From Parahoeflea alexandrii (GTDB lineage Bacteria > Pseudomonadota > Alphaproteobacteria > Rhizobiales > Rhizobiaceae), in assembly GCF_024105735.1 (NCBI RefSeq), contig NZ_JAAAML010000002.1, positions 62,001 to 126,000 on the forward strand: a DNA stretch of 64,000 nt, read 5' to 3'. Made by a program: the position numbers and the translations under genes. Positions 1-10,773 of the stretch are shown here, piece by piece. Numbering within the stretch: the stretch's first letter is position 1; every line of letters begins with the position of its first letter. The notes under the pieces were generated by a model, which saw nothing but the letters and a program-made list of their open reading frames with translations, searched no databases and was not told the origin of the DNA.

Positions 1-39
1 CGGCTTGGCGCCTCAGGCTGGGGCGCCATACCCTGGCGG

Positions 40-1065
40 CTAGCCGTCGTCCCCGACATAGCGGAATTCAAGAACCAGGTTCCGCTGCAGGATGGAATGA
101 TTGTCATCCGAGACAAGGGTAACGAACACACCTCCATCCTCGTCCTCGCTGACATCCAGGCCTTCCATGTTGTCGATCTGGTCGCCGAAATCCGCTTCAA
201 GAACGACCGGCCCGTCAACCAGGTTTCCCGCCCCAAGCCGGCTGGCGTCAATCCTGCGGATGCGCATGCCGATGCCTCCGGCGATCGAGAACCGCCGTTC
301 CAGCAGCAAGAGGTCGCCATTGGGCAGGAAGTCGCCGTCCGTCACATCGTAGGGCGGGTGCCGCTTGACGAAGAACACGCCCTTCTTCGGCCCGGTCAGC
401 ACAGCGGCATAGATATCGCCATTGGCATCGAGACTTCTCTCGGAGACGACAACCACCTCTCCCGCCAGCGGCGAGGTTGCCGGCGCCACCATGATGGCCT
501 CCAGGCCACGATTGTTGCGGAGTTCCCTCAACGGGATCTGCAGGGGCACCGTCCCGGTAGGCCTGGAACTGCCTGGCGCATCAGCTGGATAGACATCGAC
601 CCGGCTCCGCCGTTCGAAGCTGACCAGCACCTCGTCACCGCGCACCGCCAGGCCTTCGGCATCGACGCGCCACTTCTCTTCCGAAGACTCGCCGTCCGCA
701 TCCAGCATCGAAGCGACCGAGAAATCCGCAATCCCGGTCAATTCACCATTCGGCCCCCGCTCGAAGCGCCCGGCATACCAAAAGCCGGTGTCCATGACGC
801 CCAGAAAACGCTGCCGGTCAGCCGACAACCGGATCGCCGACATCGCGCCAAGCATCGAACTCGGAGAACTCAGCTCGAGCCCGCCGATGAACTCGAAGGC
901 ACCGAACCGGGTCTGGTCCGAACCAACCTTGAAATTGGAAATCAAACGCGAGTTTATCGGAAGGGTCTGGTCTTGCGCGGCGGACGGCAGAGCCGTCGAG
1001 ATTGTCAACGCGGCAAGCACGCTTGCGACCAGCATCAGCCGCGACCTGTTTCGCAGACGGATCAC
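40..1065 (-). CDS. secreted esterase-like / phytase-like beta-propeller protein
   Basis: Predicted exported protein of 341 aa resembling the 'esterase-like activity of phytase' family, a single-domain propeller fold. The N-terminus is a clear signal peptide: a basic stretch RLRNRSR, a hydrophobic core around residues 11-24, and an AQDQ-type cleavage site near residue 31. I chose the GTG at 1065 because it overlaps the cobT stop as GTGA and supplies the basic n-region; the internal ATG at 1035 would remove it. The overlap with cobT suggests translational coupling, although a secreted propeller has no obvious role in cobalt chelation. Substrate unknown. Family assignment comes from recalled sequence style ([22 protein letters not shown]), not a search. 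Confidence 0.7.
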   Translation of the reverse strand: MIRLRNRSRLMLVASVLAALTISTALPSAAQDQTLPINSRLISNFKVGSDQTRFGAFEFIGGLELSSPSSMLGAMSAIRLSADRQRFLGVMDTGFWYAGRFERGPNGELTGIADFSVASMLDADGESSEEKWRVDAEGLAVRGDEVLVSFERRSRVDVYPADAPGSSRPTGTVPLQIPLRELRNNRGLEAIMVAPATSPLAGEVVVVSERSLDANGDIYAAVLTGPKKGVFFVKRHPPYDVTDGDFLPNGDLLLLERRFSIAGGIGMRIRRIDASRLGAGNLVDGPVVLEADFGDQIDNMEGLDVSEDEDGGVFVTLVSDDNHSILQRNLVLEFRYVGDDG

Positions 1066-2963
1066 GCCCGCTTGCGCCCGCGCCGGGATTGCGATCCGCC
1101 CGCTTCGTCGGCAAACAGCGCCGCCAGCTGCTCGGTCATCGCGCCGGCCAGCTCCTCCGCATCGACAATCGTCACAGCGCGCCGGTAATAGCGGGTGACA
1201 TCGTGCCCGATGCCGATGGCAAGCAGTTCCACTGCGGACCGGGTCTCGATCTCCTCGATCACCGCGCGCAGGTGCCGCTCGAGATAATTGCCAGGATTGA
1301 CCGACAGCGTTGAATCGTCGACCGGCGCGCCGTCGGAGATCATCATCAGGATCTTGCGCTGCTCGGGCCGCCGGGCCAGCCGCGAATGGGCCCATATCAG
1401 CGCTTCACCGTCGATGTTTTCCTTGAGCAGCCCTTCGCGCATCATCAGACCCAGATTGCGCCGTGCCCGGCGCCATGGCGCATCCGCGGACTTGTAGACG
1501 ATGTGTCGCAGATCGTTGAGCCGGCCCGGTGTCGCCGGCTTGCCGCCGCTCAACCACTTCTCGCGGCTCTGACCGCCCTTCCAGGCCTTGGTGGTAAAGC
1601 CGAGCAGCTCCACCTTGACCCCGCACCGCTCGAGCGTGCGCGCCAGGATGTCGGCGCAGGTTGCAGCAACGGTGATCGGCCGGCCGCGCATCGAGCCGGA
1701 ATTGTCGATCAGCAGCGTCACCACCGTGTCGCGGAAATTGGTGTCGCGCTCCATTTTGAATGACAGCGGCTGCATCGGATCAATGATCATCCGGGTCAGC
1801 CGGGCGCTGTCGAGATAGCCTTCCTCAAGATCGAAGTCCCAGGCCCGGTTCTGCTGCGCCATCAACCGGCGTTGAAGCCGGTTGGCGAGCCGTCCCACAA
1901 CGCCCTGCAGATGCGCCAGCTGCTTGTCGAGAAACGCCCGCAGCCGGTCGAGCTCCGCCTCATCGCAAAGTTCCTCGGCAGAGATCTCCTCGTCGAACTC
2001 CGTGGTGAAGACGTGATAGTCGATCTTCTCGTTGAGTTCGCCGAAGGGATCGCTCGACTTGCGCGTCTCGCCCGGAGTTTCGGCATCCTCGTCGCTGTCG
2101 TCGATGGTATCGTCTTCGCCGGTTTCCGCGCCGTCCATCTCGCCGGAATCCATCTGCTCGTCGGAGGTCTCGCTTTCCTCCGCCGGTGCAGCGTCCGAGC
2201 CGGCTTCTTCCTGCGAGGACTGGTCGTTGTCCTCCTCGCTGCGCGGTTGATCCTCGTCGGAAACCTCGTCCTGCTCGTCCTGTTCGCTGTCGTCGTCGCC
2301 GTAATCCTCAGCCATCTCCATGGCCGAGAGCATTTCGCGGATAACACGGGCAAAGGCCTGCTGGTCTTCGACCGACCCTTCAAGCGTCTCAAGCGCGCTG
2401 CCGGCCTTGTCTTCGATGAAGTCACGCCACAGCTCGACCACCTGTCCCGCCGACTCCGGCGGTTTGCGGCCAGTCAGCTTTTCGCGGACCATCAGCGCCA
2501 GTGCTTCCTCGAGCGGCGCATCCTCGCGGCTGGAAATGCCGCTGTAATTCGCCCGCTGATACTTGTCCTCGAGCATCGAGGTGAGATTGTCGCCCACTCC
2601 CGTCATCCGCCGTGCGCCGATGGCCTCGACCCGGGCCTGTTCGACGGCATCGTAGACTGCGCGGGCATCCGGGCCCTGCGGCGCCATCCGGGCATGGACG
2701 GAATCATCGTGGCAGGCCTTGCGCAGCGCCATGGAATCGCCGAGCCCGCGGGTCACCGAGAAATCGTTCCGCGACGGCCGTTTCGGCAGATCCGGCAGCC
2801 GCGCCCGTTCCCCGGAAATTCCCGGCCGGTCGGTGCCGAAGGAAACCTCGAGCTCGTGATCGCCGGCAATGGCGCGCACGCAACCCGTCAGCGCCCGCCG
2901 GAACGGCTCGGCGTCAACGGTGCCACTTGGCTTTGCTCGGGAATTGTCGCCGCGTCCGGCCAT
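1062..2963 (-). CDS. cobT: aerobic cobaltochelatase subunit CobT
   Basis: CobT (633 aa) partners CobS in the AAA-type chaperone that powers CobN to insert cobalt into hydrogenobyrinate a,c-diamide in aerobic cobalamin synthesis. The N-terminal half is helical; residues about 215-300 form a strikingly acidic, Ser-rich linker typical of CobT; the C-terminal third is a VWA domain with an intact MIDAS motif, DNSGSM, followed by [11 protein letters not shown]. Length is usual for the family. The start is 11 bp after the cobS stop, so cobS-cobT form one transcript. cobN is not in the window, so the chelatase is split across the genome. Confidence 0.95.
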   Translation of the reverse strand: MAGRGDNSRAKPSGTVDAEPFRRALTGCVRAIAGDHELEVSFGTDRPGISGERARLPDLPKRPSRNDFSVTRGLGDSMALRKACHDDSVHARMAPQGPDARAVYDAVEQARVEAIGARRMTGVGDNLTSMLEDKYQRANYSGISSREDAPLEEALALMVREKLTGRKPPESAGQVVELWRDFIEDKAGSALETLEGSVEDQQAFARVIREMLSAMEMAEDYGDDDSEQDEQDEVSDEDQPRSEEDNDQSSQEEAGSDAAPAEESETSDEQMDSGEMDGAETGEDDTIDDSDEDAETPGETRKSSDPFGELNEKIDYHVFTTEFDEEISAEELCDEAELDRLRAFLDKQLAHLQGVVGRLANRLQRRLMAQQNRAWDFDLEEGYLDSARLTRMIIDPMQPLSFKMERDTNFRDTVVTLLIDNSGSMRGRPITVAATCADILARTLERCGVKVELLGFTTKAWKGGQSREKWLSGGKPATPGRLNDLRHIVYKSADAPWRRARRNLGLMMREGLLKENIDGEALIWAHSRLARRPEQRKILMMISDGAPVDDSTLSVNPGNYLERHLRAVIEEIETRSAVELLAIGIGHDVTRYYRRAVTIVDAEELAGAMTEQLAALFADEAGGSQSRRGRKRA

Positions 2964-2974
2964 TGCTCTACCCG

Positions 2975-3973
2975 TCAGGCGGTTGCGCTCAGAACGATGT
3001 TGGCAGCACTTTCCTTCAACTCGACGCCAAACGCCCGTTGATAGTGTTCAGCCACCAGCGCCCGTTCCAGCTCGTCGCATTTGTTAAGGAAGGTCAGGCG
3101 GAATGCCATCGCCACATCGCCGAAGATTTCCGCGTTTTCCGCCCAGGTGATCACTGTACGCGGGCTCATCACGGTTGAAAGATCGCCATTGATGAACGAC
3201 GAACGGGTCATGTCGGCAACCCGGACCATCCGTGAAATCGTTTCGCGGCCATCGCCCTTGGCGAAACCCTTGACCTTGGAGGCTACGATATCGACCTCCT
3301 GGTCGTGCGGCAGGTAGTTCAGCGTGGTGACGATGGACCAGCGGTCCATCTGCGCCTGGTTGATCTGCTGGGTACCATGGTAGAGCCCAGTTGTATCGCC
3401 AAGGCCGACCGTGTTGGCGGTCGCAAACAGGCGGAACGCCGGGTGCGGCCGGATGACGCGGCTCTGGTCGAGCAGAGTCAGGCGGCCTGAGGATTCAAGC
3501 ACCCGCTGGATCACGAACATCACGTCAGGACGGCCGGCGTCATACTCGTCGAACACCAGCGCGACATTGTGCTGATAGGCCCATGGCAGGATGCCGTCCT
3601 TGAATTCGGTGACCTGCATGCCCTCGCGAACAACGATCGCGTCCTTGCCGACCAGATCGATACGGCTGACATGGCTGTCGAGGTTGACGCGCACGCAAGG
3701 CCAGTTCAGCCGTGCCGCGACCTGCTCGATATGGGTCGATTTGCCGGTGCCGTGGTAGCCCGACACCATCACGCGGCGGTTGTGGGCAAACCCGGCCAGA
3801 ATGGCGAGCGTCGTGTCACGATCGAACAGGTAATCCGGATCCAGGTCGGGCACATAGGCGTCCCGTTCCTTGTAGGCCGGAACGGTGATGTCCGAATCGA
3901 TGCCAAACACTTCGCGCACATTGACGGTTGTGTCCGGCAGGTTGGTGATATCGAGGTCGATCTTGCTCATCAT
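2975..3973 (-). CDS. cobS: aerobic cobaltochelatase subunit CobS (AAA+ ATPase)
   Basis: CobS (332 aa) is the AAA+ ATPase of the cobalt chelatase and forms a ring complex with CobT. Walker A is GYHGTGKST near residues 73-81 and Walker B is ALVFDEYDA; an arginine-bearing sensor region follows. The protein is colinear with rhizobial CobS and of the expected length. It is the first gene of the cobS-cobT pair. Two ATG codons in tandem (3973 and 3970) make the exact first residue uncertain by one codon. The J-domain gene upstream on the same strand is 71 bp away and may be cotranscribed. Confidence 0.95.
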   Translation of the reverse strand: MMSKIDLDITNLPDTTVNVREVFGIDSDITVPAYKERDAYVPDLDPDYLFDRDTTLAILAGFAHNRRVMVSGYHGTGKSTHIEQVAARLNWPCVRVNLDSHVSRIDLVGKDAIVVREGMQVTEFKDGILPWAYQHNVALVFDEYDAGRPDVMFVIQRVLESSGRLTLLDQSRVIRPHPAFRLFATANTVGLGDTTGLYHGTQQINQAQMDRWSIVTTLNYLPHDQEVDIVASKVKGFAKGDGRETISRMVRVADMTRSSFINGDLSTVMSPRTVITWAENAEIFGDVAMAFRLTFLNKCDELERALVAEHYQRAFGVELKESAANIVLSATA

Positions 3974-4044
3974 GTCTCCAAGGCCTGGCTCAAAAAGAGC
4001 CCGTGGGCCGTCTCTCCTGTCCGATCCTGCTTTAGACTGTTCGC

Positions 4045-4662
4045 TTAGCAGAAACCAGACTGCTTTAACAATTGGTAGGCCTGGATGACGGCACGAAAAC
4101 GGTCTTCCGAACCGCGGTCACCGCCATTGGCGTCGGGATGGTGTTGCTTGACCAGTTCCTTGTAGCGGGTCTTGATCTCGCTCGAAGTCGCATTCGCTGT
4201 CAGGCCCAGCGTATCGAACGCCTTCGATTCAAGTGTCTTCACCTTGCGTGCGCGAACCGGCCTGTTGGGACGGGTCTGGTTGAAAAAACCGTGAGGATCG
4301 CGCATCCGCGCCTGGGCGCCTGCCGACCCCGACTTGGCGGTCGACTGGGTCGGGCCGCTGGCCGCCGAGCGGTCGACACCCATTTTCCAGGTTGGCCGGT
4401 GACCGGTCAGTGCTTCCTTCTGGTAGCGCGCGATCTCGCCGTCCGAAAGGCCCGAGAAATAGTTGTAGCCCTTGTTGTACTCGCGCGCGTGATCAACGCA
4501 GAACATGAAGTACTGCCCTTCGGCATCACGACCCACAGGGGCACGGTGGGTACCCGGCTTGCTGCATCCGTCCCACTGGCATTCAGGCGTGGTGGGCTCG
4601 GCCGGACGAGCACCCTTTCGGCGGACCCTGATGCGGTCAAAATATTTGGAATCCAGTTTCAT
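4045..4662 (-). CDS. J-domain (DnaJ-like) protein
   Basis: A 205 aa protein with a C-terminal J domain (about residues 145-205) carrying the essential HPD tripeptide in [10 protein letters not shown], which stimulates Hsp70 ATPase. The N-terminal 100 residues hold a Cys/His-bearing segment ([15 protein letters not shown] followed by [16 protein letters not shown]) that could bind a metal; it is not the DnaJ zinc finger. A central low-complexity linker joins the two. It is not canonical DnaJ, because the J domain is at the wrong end and there is no G/F region. It lies upstream of cobS and divergent from bolA, an arrangement I associate with rhizobia. Client unknown. Confidence 0.85.
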   Translation of the reverse strand: MKLDSKYFDRIRVRRKGARPAEPTTPECQWDGCSKPGTHRAPVGRDAEGQYFMFCVDHAREYNKGYNYFSGLSDGEIARYQKEALTGHRPTWKMGVDRSAASGPTQSTAKSGSAGAQARMRDPHGFFNQTRPNRPVRARKVKTLESKAFDTLGLTANATSSEIKTRYKELVKQHHPDANGGDRGSEDRFRAVIQAYQLLKQSGFC

Positions 4663-4809
4663 ATCGACGATTATGGTGCTCTACAGGTTTGCGAACAAGG
4701 ATTGACAGGGATGATTCAAGCTGCGTACCCCGTCTCGACGTCGAATGCCACCATGCAAATCGTGACAACCGAAATTTGTGACCGCACAAGATACCCCAGG
4801 AGCAAACGC

Positions 4810-5112
4810 ATGTCTCGCCAGAGCCGCATAGAAACCGCGCTGACCGACCGTTTTCAGCCCGAACGGCTCAAGGTGATCAATGAAAGCCATCTCCACGCCG
4901 GTCACAACCATTCCGGCAGCGATCACCACGAGGCATTTGACGGAACCGGCGAAACCCATTTCCGGATCCGCATCGTCTCCGAGGCGTTTTCCGGCATGAG
5001 CCGCATCGAGCGCCACCGGGCGGTCAACGCCTTGCTTAAGGACGAACTCGACGGCGGATTGCACGCCATGGCCGTCGAGGCCTCAGCCCCGGGCGAACCC
5101 ACCCGCTGGTAG
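4810..5112 (+). CDS. bolA: BolA family protein
   Basis: A 100 aa BolA-fold protein. Family features are the N-terminal helix (RIETALTDRF), the HLHAGHNH segment, the ETHFRIRIVSEAF strand-turn with a conserved His, and the SRIERHRAVNALLKDEL helix. BolA proteins pair with monothiol glutaredoxins in Fe-S cluster handling and affect stress and cell-shape regulation. The ATG at 4810 gives the normal family length; in-frame codons upstream would add an unrelated extension. It is divergent from the J-domain gene and convergent with the corC-like gene, with 52 bp between stops. Confidence 0.92.
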   Translation: MSRQSRIETALTDRFQPERLKVINESHLHAGHNHSGSDHHEAFDGTGETHFRIRIVSEAFSGMSRIERHRAVNALLKDELDGGLHAMAVEASAPGEPTRW

Positions 5113-5164
5113 CATTGCAGGTTTTGGCCGCGCCAAATACTGAAAGACTGAAATCAGCCCCGCT

Positions 5165-6460
5165 CTAAGTCTTGTCCATCGGACGGATCCTCAACCGGGT
5201 GATCCGGTTGCGATCCCGTTTCATCACGATGAAGCGCTTGCCGTGGAAGGTGAAGGCCTGCTTTTCCTCCGGGATCGTCTGGGATTCGTGAATCACCAGG
5301 CCTGCCACGGTCGTCGCCTCGTCATCGGGCAATGACCAGTCAAGCGCCCGGTTGAGATCGCGAATGGGCACAGAGCCGTCAACGACGATCGAGCCGTCGG
5401 CCTCCTGGCGGACGCCCTGCACCTCGGTGTCATGCTCGTCCGCAATGTCGCCGACGATTTCCTCGAGAATGTCCTCGAGCGTCACCAGCCCTTCCACTTC
5501 GCCATACTCGTCCACGACGATGGCAATATGGGCCTTGCGCCGCAGGAATGCGTTGAGCTGGTCGGGCACGCTGGTTGTGTCGGGCACGAACCACGGCTTC
5601 TGGGCAATCTTGACCACGTCCAGCCGGTTCGTTTCGCTTGGCGCGTCGGCCAGCACCCGCAACACGTCCTTGGCATGCACGATGCCGATGATGTTGTCGG
5701 TAGACCCCCGCCAGATCGGCATTCTCGTATAGGGGCTTTCGAGCACCGCACGGACATTGGTCTCGGGCGTCTCGTCAGCATTGAGCATTCGCATCGAGGT
5801 GCGATGAATCATCACATCCGAGACTTCCAGCTCGCCCAGATCGAGCACGCCGCCCAGCCGGTCACGATCGGCCTTGACGACCGATCCCTCGCGATGCAGC
5901 AGGTCGACAGCGCCGCGGATCTCTTCATGCGCCGACAGCATCGATGTTTCCGACGCGAAGGTGACGCCGAACACCGCCATGATCTTGCGCACGATCCAGT
6001 TGATGAAGCTCGACAACGGACCGACCACGACAACGAAGGCCTTGACCACCGGCGCCACGAACATGGCAAAGCGGTCTGGTGTCGAGATCGCCCAGCTCTT
6101 GGGCAGCACTTCAGCGAAGATCACCAGAAGCAGCGTCATCGTCAGCGTGGCCACCGCCACACCGGAATCGCCGAATATCGACAACAGCACACTGGTTGCC
6201 AGCGCCGAGGCCAGAATGTTGACGAGGTTGTTGCCGATCAGCAGCGCGCCGATCAGCCTGTCCTTGCGTTCGATCAGCGTGTTGACCGTGCCCGCACGTG
6301 CATCGCCACTGGTCTGCAGCGAGTGCATGCGTGCCCGCGACGCTGCCGTCAGCGCCGTTTCCGAACCGGAAAAGAAACCCGACAGTGCAATCAGGGCGAG
6401 GATCGCCATGATGGTCAGGCCATGCTCGGCCAGCGTTGAAACGATGTTATCCAGGATCAT
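5165..6460 (-). CDS. CNNM/CorC-HlyC family membrane protein with CBS pair
   Basis: A 431 aa inner-membrane protein: an N-terminal CNNM (DUF21) region with about four membrane segments (residues 10-160, including SGFFSGSETALTAASRAR), a CBS-domain pair (about 205-330) and a C-terminal CorC_HlyC domain. Homologues are linked to magnesium or cobalt efflux, or are loosely called hemolysins (TlyC). Here the transport role is inferred from family only. Its ATG overlaps the aroB stop as ATGA, so it is the translationally coupled third gene of aroK-aroB-corC. Confidence 0.88.
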   Translation of the reverse strand: MILDNIVSTLAEHGLTIMAILALIALSGFFSGSETALTAASRARMHSLQTSGDARAGTVNTLIERKDRLIGALLIGNNLVNILASALATSVLLSIFGDSGVAVATLTMTLLLVIFAEVLPKSWAISTPDRFAMFVAPVVKAFVVVVGPLSSFINWIVRKIMAVFGVTFASETSMLSAHEEIRGAVDLLHREGSVVKADRDRLGGVLDLGELEVSDVMIHRTSMRMLNADETPETNVRAVLESPYTRMPIWRGSTDNIIGIVHAKDVLRVLADAPSETNRLDVVKIAQKPWFVPDTTSVPDQLNAFLRRKAHIAIVVDEYGEVEGLVTLEDILEEIVGDIADEHDTEVQGVRQEADGSIVVDGSVPIRDLNRALDWSLPDDEATTVAGLVIHESQTIPEEKQAFTFHGKRFIVMKRDRNRITRLRIRPMDKT

Positions 6461-7581
6461 GATCCCCGTTTTTCCTCCAGGAAGCGAAACACTTCATCCG
6501 CCTGCACATCGTCGGCAACGAAAGCCTCGCCGATTCCGCGCGTCAGGATGAAGGTCAATGCACCGCGCCGGACCTTCTTGTCCTGCCCGATGTGTTTCAT
6601 CAGTATATCGGTCGCCGGCAGCTCACCTTCAATATCCGCCATGCGGGTTGGCAGGCCAACCTCGCTCAAATGGCGCTGAACCCTCGCGGCATCATCCGGG
6701 CTCGCCAGGTTCATCCGCGCCGAAAACTCGTGCGCCAGCACCATGCCGATCGCCACACCCTCGCCATGCACCAGCCGCCGGCCGTCGTAATCCGTCGCCG
6801 CTTCCAGCGCGTGGCCGAAGGTGTGACCAAGATTGAGCAGCGCCCGCGCACCTTTTTCCCGTTCATCCGCCGCCACCACGTCGGCCTTCGCCTGGCAACC
6901 CGTGGCGATCGCCCGGATCCGTGCCGCACCACCCGCAAACACGTCCCGCCAGTTCTGTTCCAGCCAGCCGAAAAACTCCGGCCGGTCGATCAGCCCGTAT
7001 TTCGCCACCTCCGCATAGCCCGCCCTGAACTCGCGGATCGGCAGGGTATCCAGCACATCGGTGTCGGCCAGCACCAGATCCGGCTGGTGAAACACCCCGA
7101 TCAGGTTCTTGCCATGCGACGAATTGATCCCGGTCTTGCCGCCAACGGAGGAATCCACCTGTGCCAGCAGGCTGGTCGGCACCTGGATGAAACTCATGCC
7201 GCGCCGGACGATCCCCGCGGCAAAACCGGAAAGGTCGCCGATCACGCCGCCACCCAGCGCCACCACCGCGTCGCCGCGTTCGAGCCGCGCTCCGAGCACA
7301 TGGTCACAAACCTTCACCAGCTCATCGAACCGCTTGGTTTTCTCACCCGGTTCCAGCACCAGCGGCACAGCCTCGATTCCGCCCGTGGCAAGGCTTTCCA
7401 TGAGGCTGTCGAGATGAGCTGCAGCGACATTGCGATCGGTGATGACGGCGCACCGGATCCCGGGTTTGCGCGCCGCGATCTCGGCACCGGCCCGCGCGAT
7501 CAGCCCGGGGCCAATGACAATATCGTAGCTGCGCTCACCGAGATTGACGCGCACTGTTTCATGTGAGGGGGTCTGGGTCAT
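6457..7581 (-). CDS. aroB: 3-dehydroquinate synthase
   Basis: AroB (374 aa) converts DAHP to 3-dehydroquinate in the shikimate pathway using NAD and a divalent metal. Diagnostic segments are GGGVIGDLSGFAA (NAD site), PTSLLAQVDSSVGGKTGIN, the KYGLI region with DRPEF, and the metal-ligand histidines in LNLGHTFGHALE and LVHGEGVAIGM. It overlaps the aroK stop and the corC start by 4 bp each, so the three genes should be co-translated. Confidence 0.97.
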   Translation of the reverse strand: MTQTPSHETVRVNLGERSYDIVIGPGLIARAGAEIAARKPGIRCAVITDRNVAAAHLDSLMESLATGGIEAVPLVLEPGEKTKRFDELVKVCDHVLGARLERGDAVVALGGGVIGDLSGFAAGIVRRGMSFIQVPTSLLAQVDSSVGGKTGINSSHGKNLIGVFHQPDLVLADTDVLDTLPIREFRAGYAEVAKYGLIDRPEFFGWLEQNWRDVFAGGAARIRAIATGCQAKADVVAADEREKGARALLNLGHTFGHALEAATDYDGRRLVHGEGVAIGMVLAHEFSARMNLASPDDAARVQRHLSEVGLPTRMADIEGELPATDILMKHIGQDKKVRRGALTFILTRGIGEAFVADDVQADEVFRFLEEKRGS

Positions 7582-8201
7582 TGATCGGATACCGTTTCCT
7601 GCCTGCTGTCCAGCCGTGCCAGCGCCATGACCGTTTCAGCGGCAATTATGTCCTTGTCATCATCGCGGGACTGAACCGTCACATCCGCCTTGGCATAGAC
7701 CGGATAGCGCTGATCAAGCAGATCGGACAGTGTCTGCTTCGGGTTTGCAGTCTTGAGCAGCGGACGTGAATCGCGCTTCGAAACCCGTGTCCAAAGCACT
7801 TCGAGATCGGCTTTCAGCCAGACCGAAAGACCGTTGGCCAGAACCATGGCGCGGGTGGTGTCGTTCATGAAAGCTCCACCCCCGGTCGACAGCACACGCG
7901 GCCCGGTCTTCAACAGCCGCTTGATAACCCGCGCCTCAAGTGCCCTGAACTCCGGTTCGCCATAGGCCTCGAACAGTTCCGGGATCGTCATCCGGGACAC
8001 CCGCTCGATCTCGTGGTCGGAATCGACAAAGGGAATTCCGAGCATCTGCGCCACCAACCTGCCGATGGCAGATTTGCCCGCGCCCATCAGGCCGACGAAA
8101 ACCAGATTGCGGTGGCCAAGCACTCGCCGCGCCTTCTCGATATCCTGTTCCGGCGCGATAGCCTGCGGTTGCGTCAACTGTCTCCCCCGCCCTCGGGCCA
8201 T
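7578..8201 (-). CDS. aroK: shikimate kinase
   Basis: Shikimate kinase (207 aa) phosphorylates shikimate with ATP. It shows the Walker A loop GLMGAGKS (near 37-44), the shikimate-binding DSDHEIE, the central STGGGAF glycine-rich loop and an adenine-site region near RDSRPLL. The N-terminus carries about 30 residues before the core, as is common in alphaproteobacteria. First gene of aroK-aroB-corC. The 123 bp to the divergent small membrane-protein gene should hold both promoters. Confidence 0.96.
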   Translation of the reverse strand: MARGRGRQLTQPQAIAPEQDIEKARRVLGHRNLVFVGLMGAGKSAIGRLVAQMLGIPFVDSDHEIERVSRMTIPELFEAYGEPEFRALEARVIKRLLKTGPRVLSTGGGAFMNDTTRAMVLANGLSVWLKADLEVLWTRVSKRDSRPLLKTANPKQTLSDLLDQRYPVYAKADVTVQSRDDDKDIIAAETVMALARLDSRQETVSDQ

Positions 8202-8324
8202 TGGTATGGCCCTCTATTGGACAAGTCCGGCGGCGCGTCAAGCACAGCCGGACTTGTCGTTCAAGCTTGAAACGCCGCGCTCGCTGCCGCATAACACCTC
8301 CATCACCTGTTCGCCGGAGTGCTC

Positions 8325-8468
8325 ATGCCTTCCCTGTTTCGGTTTCTTTTTCTCTGTGCCGTGCTCGTGGGCCTGGTCTATGGCGCCATGTTCGCCTTGA
8401 TCGTCTATGTCGAACCGGTCGACCGGGAAGTCACTGTGCGCGTGCCGACCGAGAAACTCAACAACTGA
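8325..8468 (+). CDS. small single-span membrane protein
   Basis: A 47 aa protein: a short basic N-terminus (MPSLFRF), one hydrophobic helix of about 22 residues (residues 7-28), and a hydrophilic tail ending KLNN. It has a GGAG-type ribosome site a few bases upstream, and ends 17 bp before xerD, so the two are probably one transcript. I recall similar short ORFs next to xerD in rhizobia, but no function. Support is the clean membrane profile, RBS and position. Confidence 0.65.
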   Translation: MPSLFRFLFLCAVLVGLVYGAMFALIVYVEPVDREVTVRVPTEKLNN

Positions 8469-8485
8469 CAGGAACCGGTCTGCTC

Positions 8486-9427
8486 ATGCGCGATCTCAGC
8501 GCCGCCAATGCCGAAGCATTCCTTGAAATGATGAGTGCCGAACGCGGCGCGGCCGAGAACACGCTGGAAGCCTATCGCCGCGATCTCGATGACGCCTCTG
8601 CCGTGCTCAGCTCGCTTGGAACCACGCTGGCCAGGGCACAGCCCGAAGACATCCGCGGGGTCATCGGAGATCTGGCAAGCCGGGGATTTTCGCCGGCTTC
8701 CCAGGCCCGCCGGCTTTCCGCACTGCGACAGTTCTACAAGTTTCTCCATGCCGAAGGTCTTCGCGATGACGATCCTACCGGCGTGATCGATTCCCCGCGC
8801 AAGAGCCGCGCCCTCCCGAAAATCCTCAGCATCGACGATGTCTCGAAACTGCTGGCCCAGGCGGAAACCGACATCTCCATGGCTCGCGATCCCGGGGAAG
8901 CCTTGCGGCGCATCCGCTTTCGCGCCCTGCTGGAGCTTCTCTATGCCACCGGCATGCGAGTCAGCGAACTCGTCAGCCTGCCTTTCAGGGTGCTTGCTGA
9001 TGACGGGCGGTTTCTGATCATCCGCGGCAAGGGCGCCAAGGAACGCATGGTGCCGATGTCGCGGCCCGCCCGCGCGGCTCTCGACGCCTGGCTCGCGGCA
9101 ATCGGCGACACCGCCGAGGAGGCTGGCTTCCTGTTTCCGGCGAACTCTTCGGAAGGCTATCTCTCCCGCCAGGTATTTGCCCGAGAGCTCAAGGAAGTTG
9201 CTGCCCGCGCCGGCATTCCTGTGGCAAAGGTCTCACCGCATGTGCTGCGCCATGCCTTTGCCAGCCATCTGCTGGCAGGTGGCGCCGATCTGCGTGCTGT
9301 CCAGGAATTGCTCGGCCATGCCGACATTTCCACCACTCAAATCTACACACACGTGCTCGATGAAAGGCTGCGGCAATTGGTCAATGAGCACCACCCCCTT
9401 GCAAAAGCCACAAAAAGTCGCGATTAA
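8486..9427 (+). CDS. xerD: tyrosine recombinase XerD
   Basis: XerD (313 aa) acts with XerC at dif to resolve chromosome dimers. It has an N-terminal SAM-like core-binding domain (about 8-95) and a C-terminal catalytic domain with all family residues: Arg158 in ATGMRVSEL, Lys182/185 in GKGAKE, His252 and Arg255 in HVLRHAF, His278 in GHADISTT and the nucleophile Tyr287 in QIYTHV. The ATG at 8486 gives the usual length. The location beside aroK and accA and the absence of attachment-site repeats indicate the housekeeping enzyme and not an element integrase. Confidence 0.93.
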   Translation: MRDLSAANAEAFLEMMSAERGAAENTLEAYRRDLDDASAVLSSLGTTLARAQPEDIRGVIGDLASRGFSPASQARRLSALRQFYKFLHAEGLRDDDPTGVIDSPRKSRALPKILSIDDVSKLLAQAETDISMARDPGEALRRIRFRALLELLYATGMRVSELVSLPFRVLADDGRFLIIRGKGAKERMVPMSRPARAALDAWLAAIGDTAEEAGFLFPANSSEGYLSRQVFARELKEVAARAGIPVAKVSPHVLRHAFASHLLAGGADLRAVQELLGHADISTTQIYTHVLDERLRQLVNEHHPLAKATKSRD

Positions 9428-9526
9428 GCCCGCTCGCAGCACGCCAAAGAATGCGTGACAGACATGCCGGACTGGGCTTGACTGGTCACGGCGACGATAA
9501 ATGCGATGGCCCGCGTGGAAAAATCA

Positions 9527-10483
9527 ATGCACAACTATCTTGATTTCGAAAAACCGATCTCCGACCTGGAAGGCAAGATCCTCGAACTGAGGAAGCTTGC
9601 AAACGAGGACGAGAGCATCGACACCGGCGATGAAATCGCCCGCCTCGAAACCAGAGCCCGCGACGCCATGGCCGAGATCTACGGCAAGCTCAATCCGTGG
9701 CAGAAAACCCAGGTCGCAAGACATCCGGACAGGCCGCATTTCAAGGACTATGCCGAAGCTTTGTTCGACGAGTTCACGCCGCTGGCCGGTGACCGCAAAT
9801 TCGCCGAGGATGCCGCCATACAGGCCGGATTTGCCCGCTTCCGCGGCCAGCCTGTGGTGGTGATCGGCCAGGAGAAGGGCCACGACACCAAGACCCGCAT
9901 CCGCCACAATTTCGGCTCCGCCCGCCCGGAGGGCTATCGCAAGGCGATCCGCATCATGGAGATGGCCGACCGGTTCGAGCTTCCGGTGATCACGCTTGTC
10001 GACACAGCCGGAGCCTATCCGGGCGTCGGCGCGGAAGAACGCGGCCAGGCCGAAGCCATTGCCCGTTCGACCGAGACCTGCCTCAATCTCCGCGCACCGC
10101 TTATCTCGATCATCATCGGCGAAGGCGGATCCGGGGGCGCCATTGCCATTGCCACCGGCAACCGGGTCTTCATGCTCGAACACGCGATCTACTCCGTCAT
10201 CTCTCCGGAAGGAGCGGCTTCGATCCTGTGGCGCGATGCAACACGCGCCCGCGATGCGGCAACCTCGATGAAGATCACGGCTCAGGATCTGCTCGGTCTG
10301 GGCGTGATCGACAGCATCATCCCCGAGCCCGTGGGCGGCGCCCACCGCGATCCCGAAAGCGTGATCTCGCGTGCCGGTGACAAGATCTCCGCCGCCCTGG
10401 AAGAAATGGCCGGGCGTTCGGGCGATGAGCTGCGCTCGGACCGCCGCAAGAAATTCCTCGAGATCGGTCGTCATCTGGGCTAG
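9527..10483 (+). CDS. accA: acetyl-CoA carboxylase carboxyltransferase subunit alpha
   Basis: AccA (318 aa from the chosen start) forms the carboxyltransferase with AccD and makes malonyl-CoA for fatty-acid synthesis. Conserved segments are [24 protein letters not shown], the oxyanion-hole region [18 protein letters not shown] and [12 protein letters not shown] chose the ATG at 9527 ([11 protein letters not shown]) because it matches the usual rhizobial N-terminus; an in-frame ATG at 9506 would add seven residues. It is monocistronic in appearance, 99 bp after xerD. Confidence 0.95.
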   Translation: MHNYLDFEKPISDLEGKILELRKLANEDESIDTGDEIARLETRARDAMAEIYGKLNPWQKTQVARHPDRPHFKDYAEALFDEFTPLAGDRKFAEDAAIQAGFARFRGQPVVVIGQEKGHDTKTRIRHNFGSARPEGYRKAIRIMEMADRFELPVITLVDTAGAYPGVGAEERGQAEAIARSTETCLNLRAPLISIIIGEGGSGGAIAIATGNRVFMLEHAIYSVISPEGAASILWRDATRARDAATSMKITAQDLLGLGVIDSIIPEPVGGAHRDPESVISRAGDKISAALEEMAGRSGDELRSDRRKKFLEIGRHLG

Positions 10484-10773
10484 CCGTCGCCCCATTCGGG
10501 CCACATTTACGACGCCAGTAAAGCAGACGCGTTCGAATACCGGCCTGATCTCCGGAATGAGAACGGGTGCTGGGGCGGCGTTGCTTCCGGGCACTGTGGA
10601 AAACTGGCCACTGCGGACCTGAAACAAAGGCTTGCCTGCCTGGCCGGACATGCAGCGGTAATGCTTCATGAACCATGTTGGTGATAGTATTGCGTTGGAA
10701 TACCCGGGCTGGGAGAGCCTTCAAGGCGACCCGATTGAACCGGAACTGGCAATTGCAAGATGCAAGAGACCCG

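Noticed and set aside
1872-3041. Long plus-strand open frame opposite cobT
   Set aside because: It mirrors the codon pattern of cobT, has no ribosome site or family resemblance; a GC-rich shadow frame. Many similar frames oppose real genes throughout.
8486-9427. Tyrosine recombinase as a phage or island integrase
   Set aside because: Length, motifs and the aroK/accA neighbourhood fit the chromosomal XerD.
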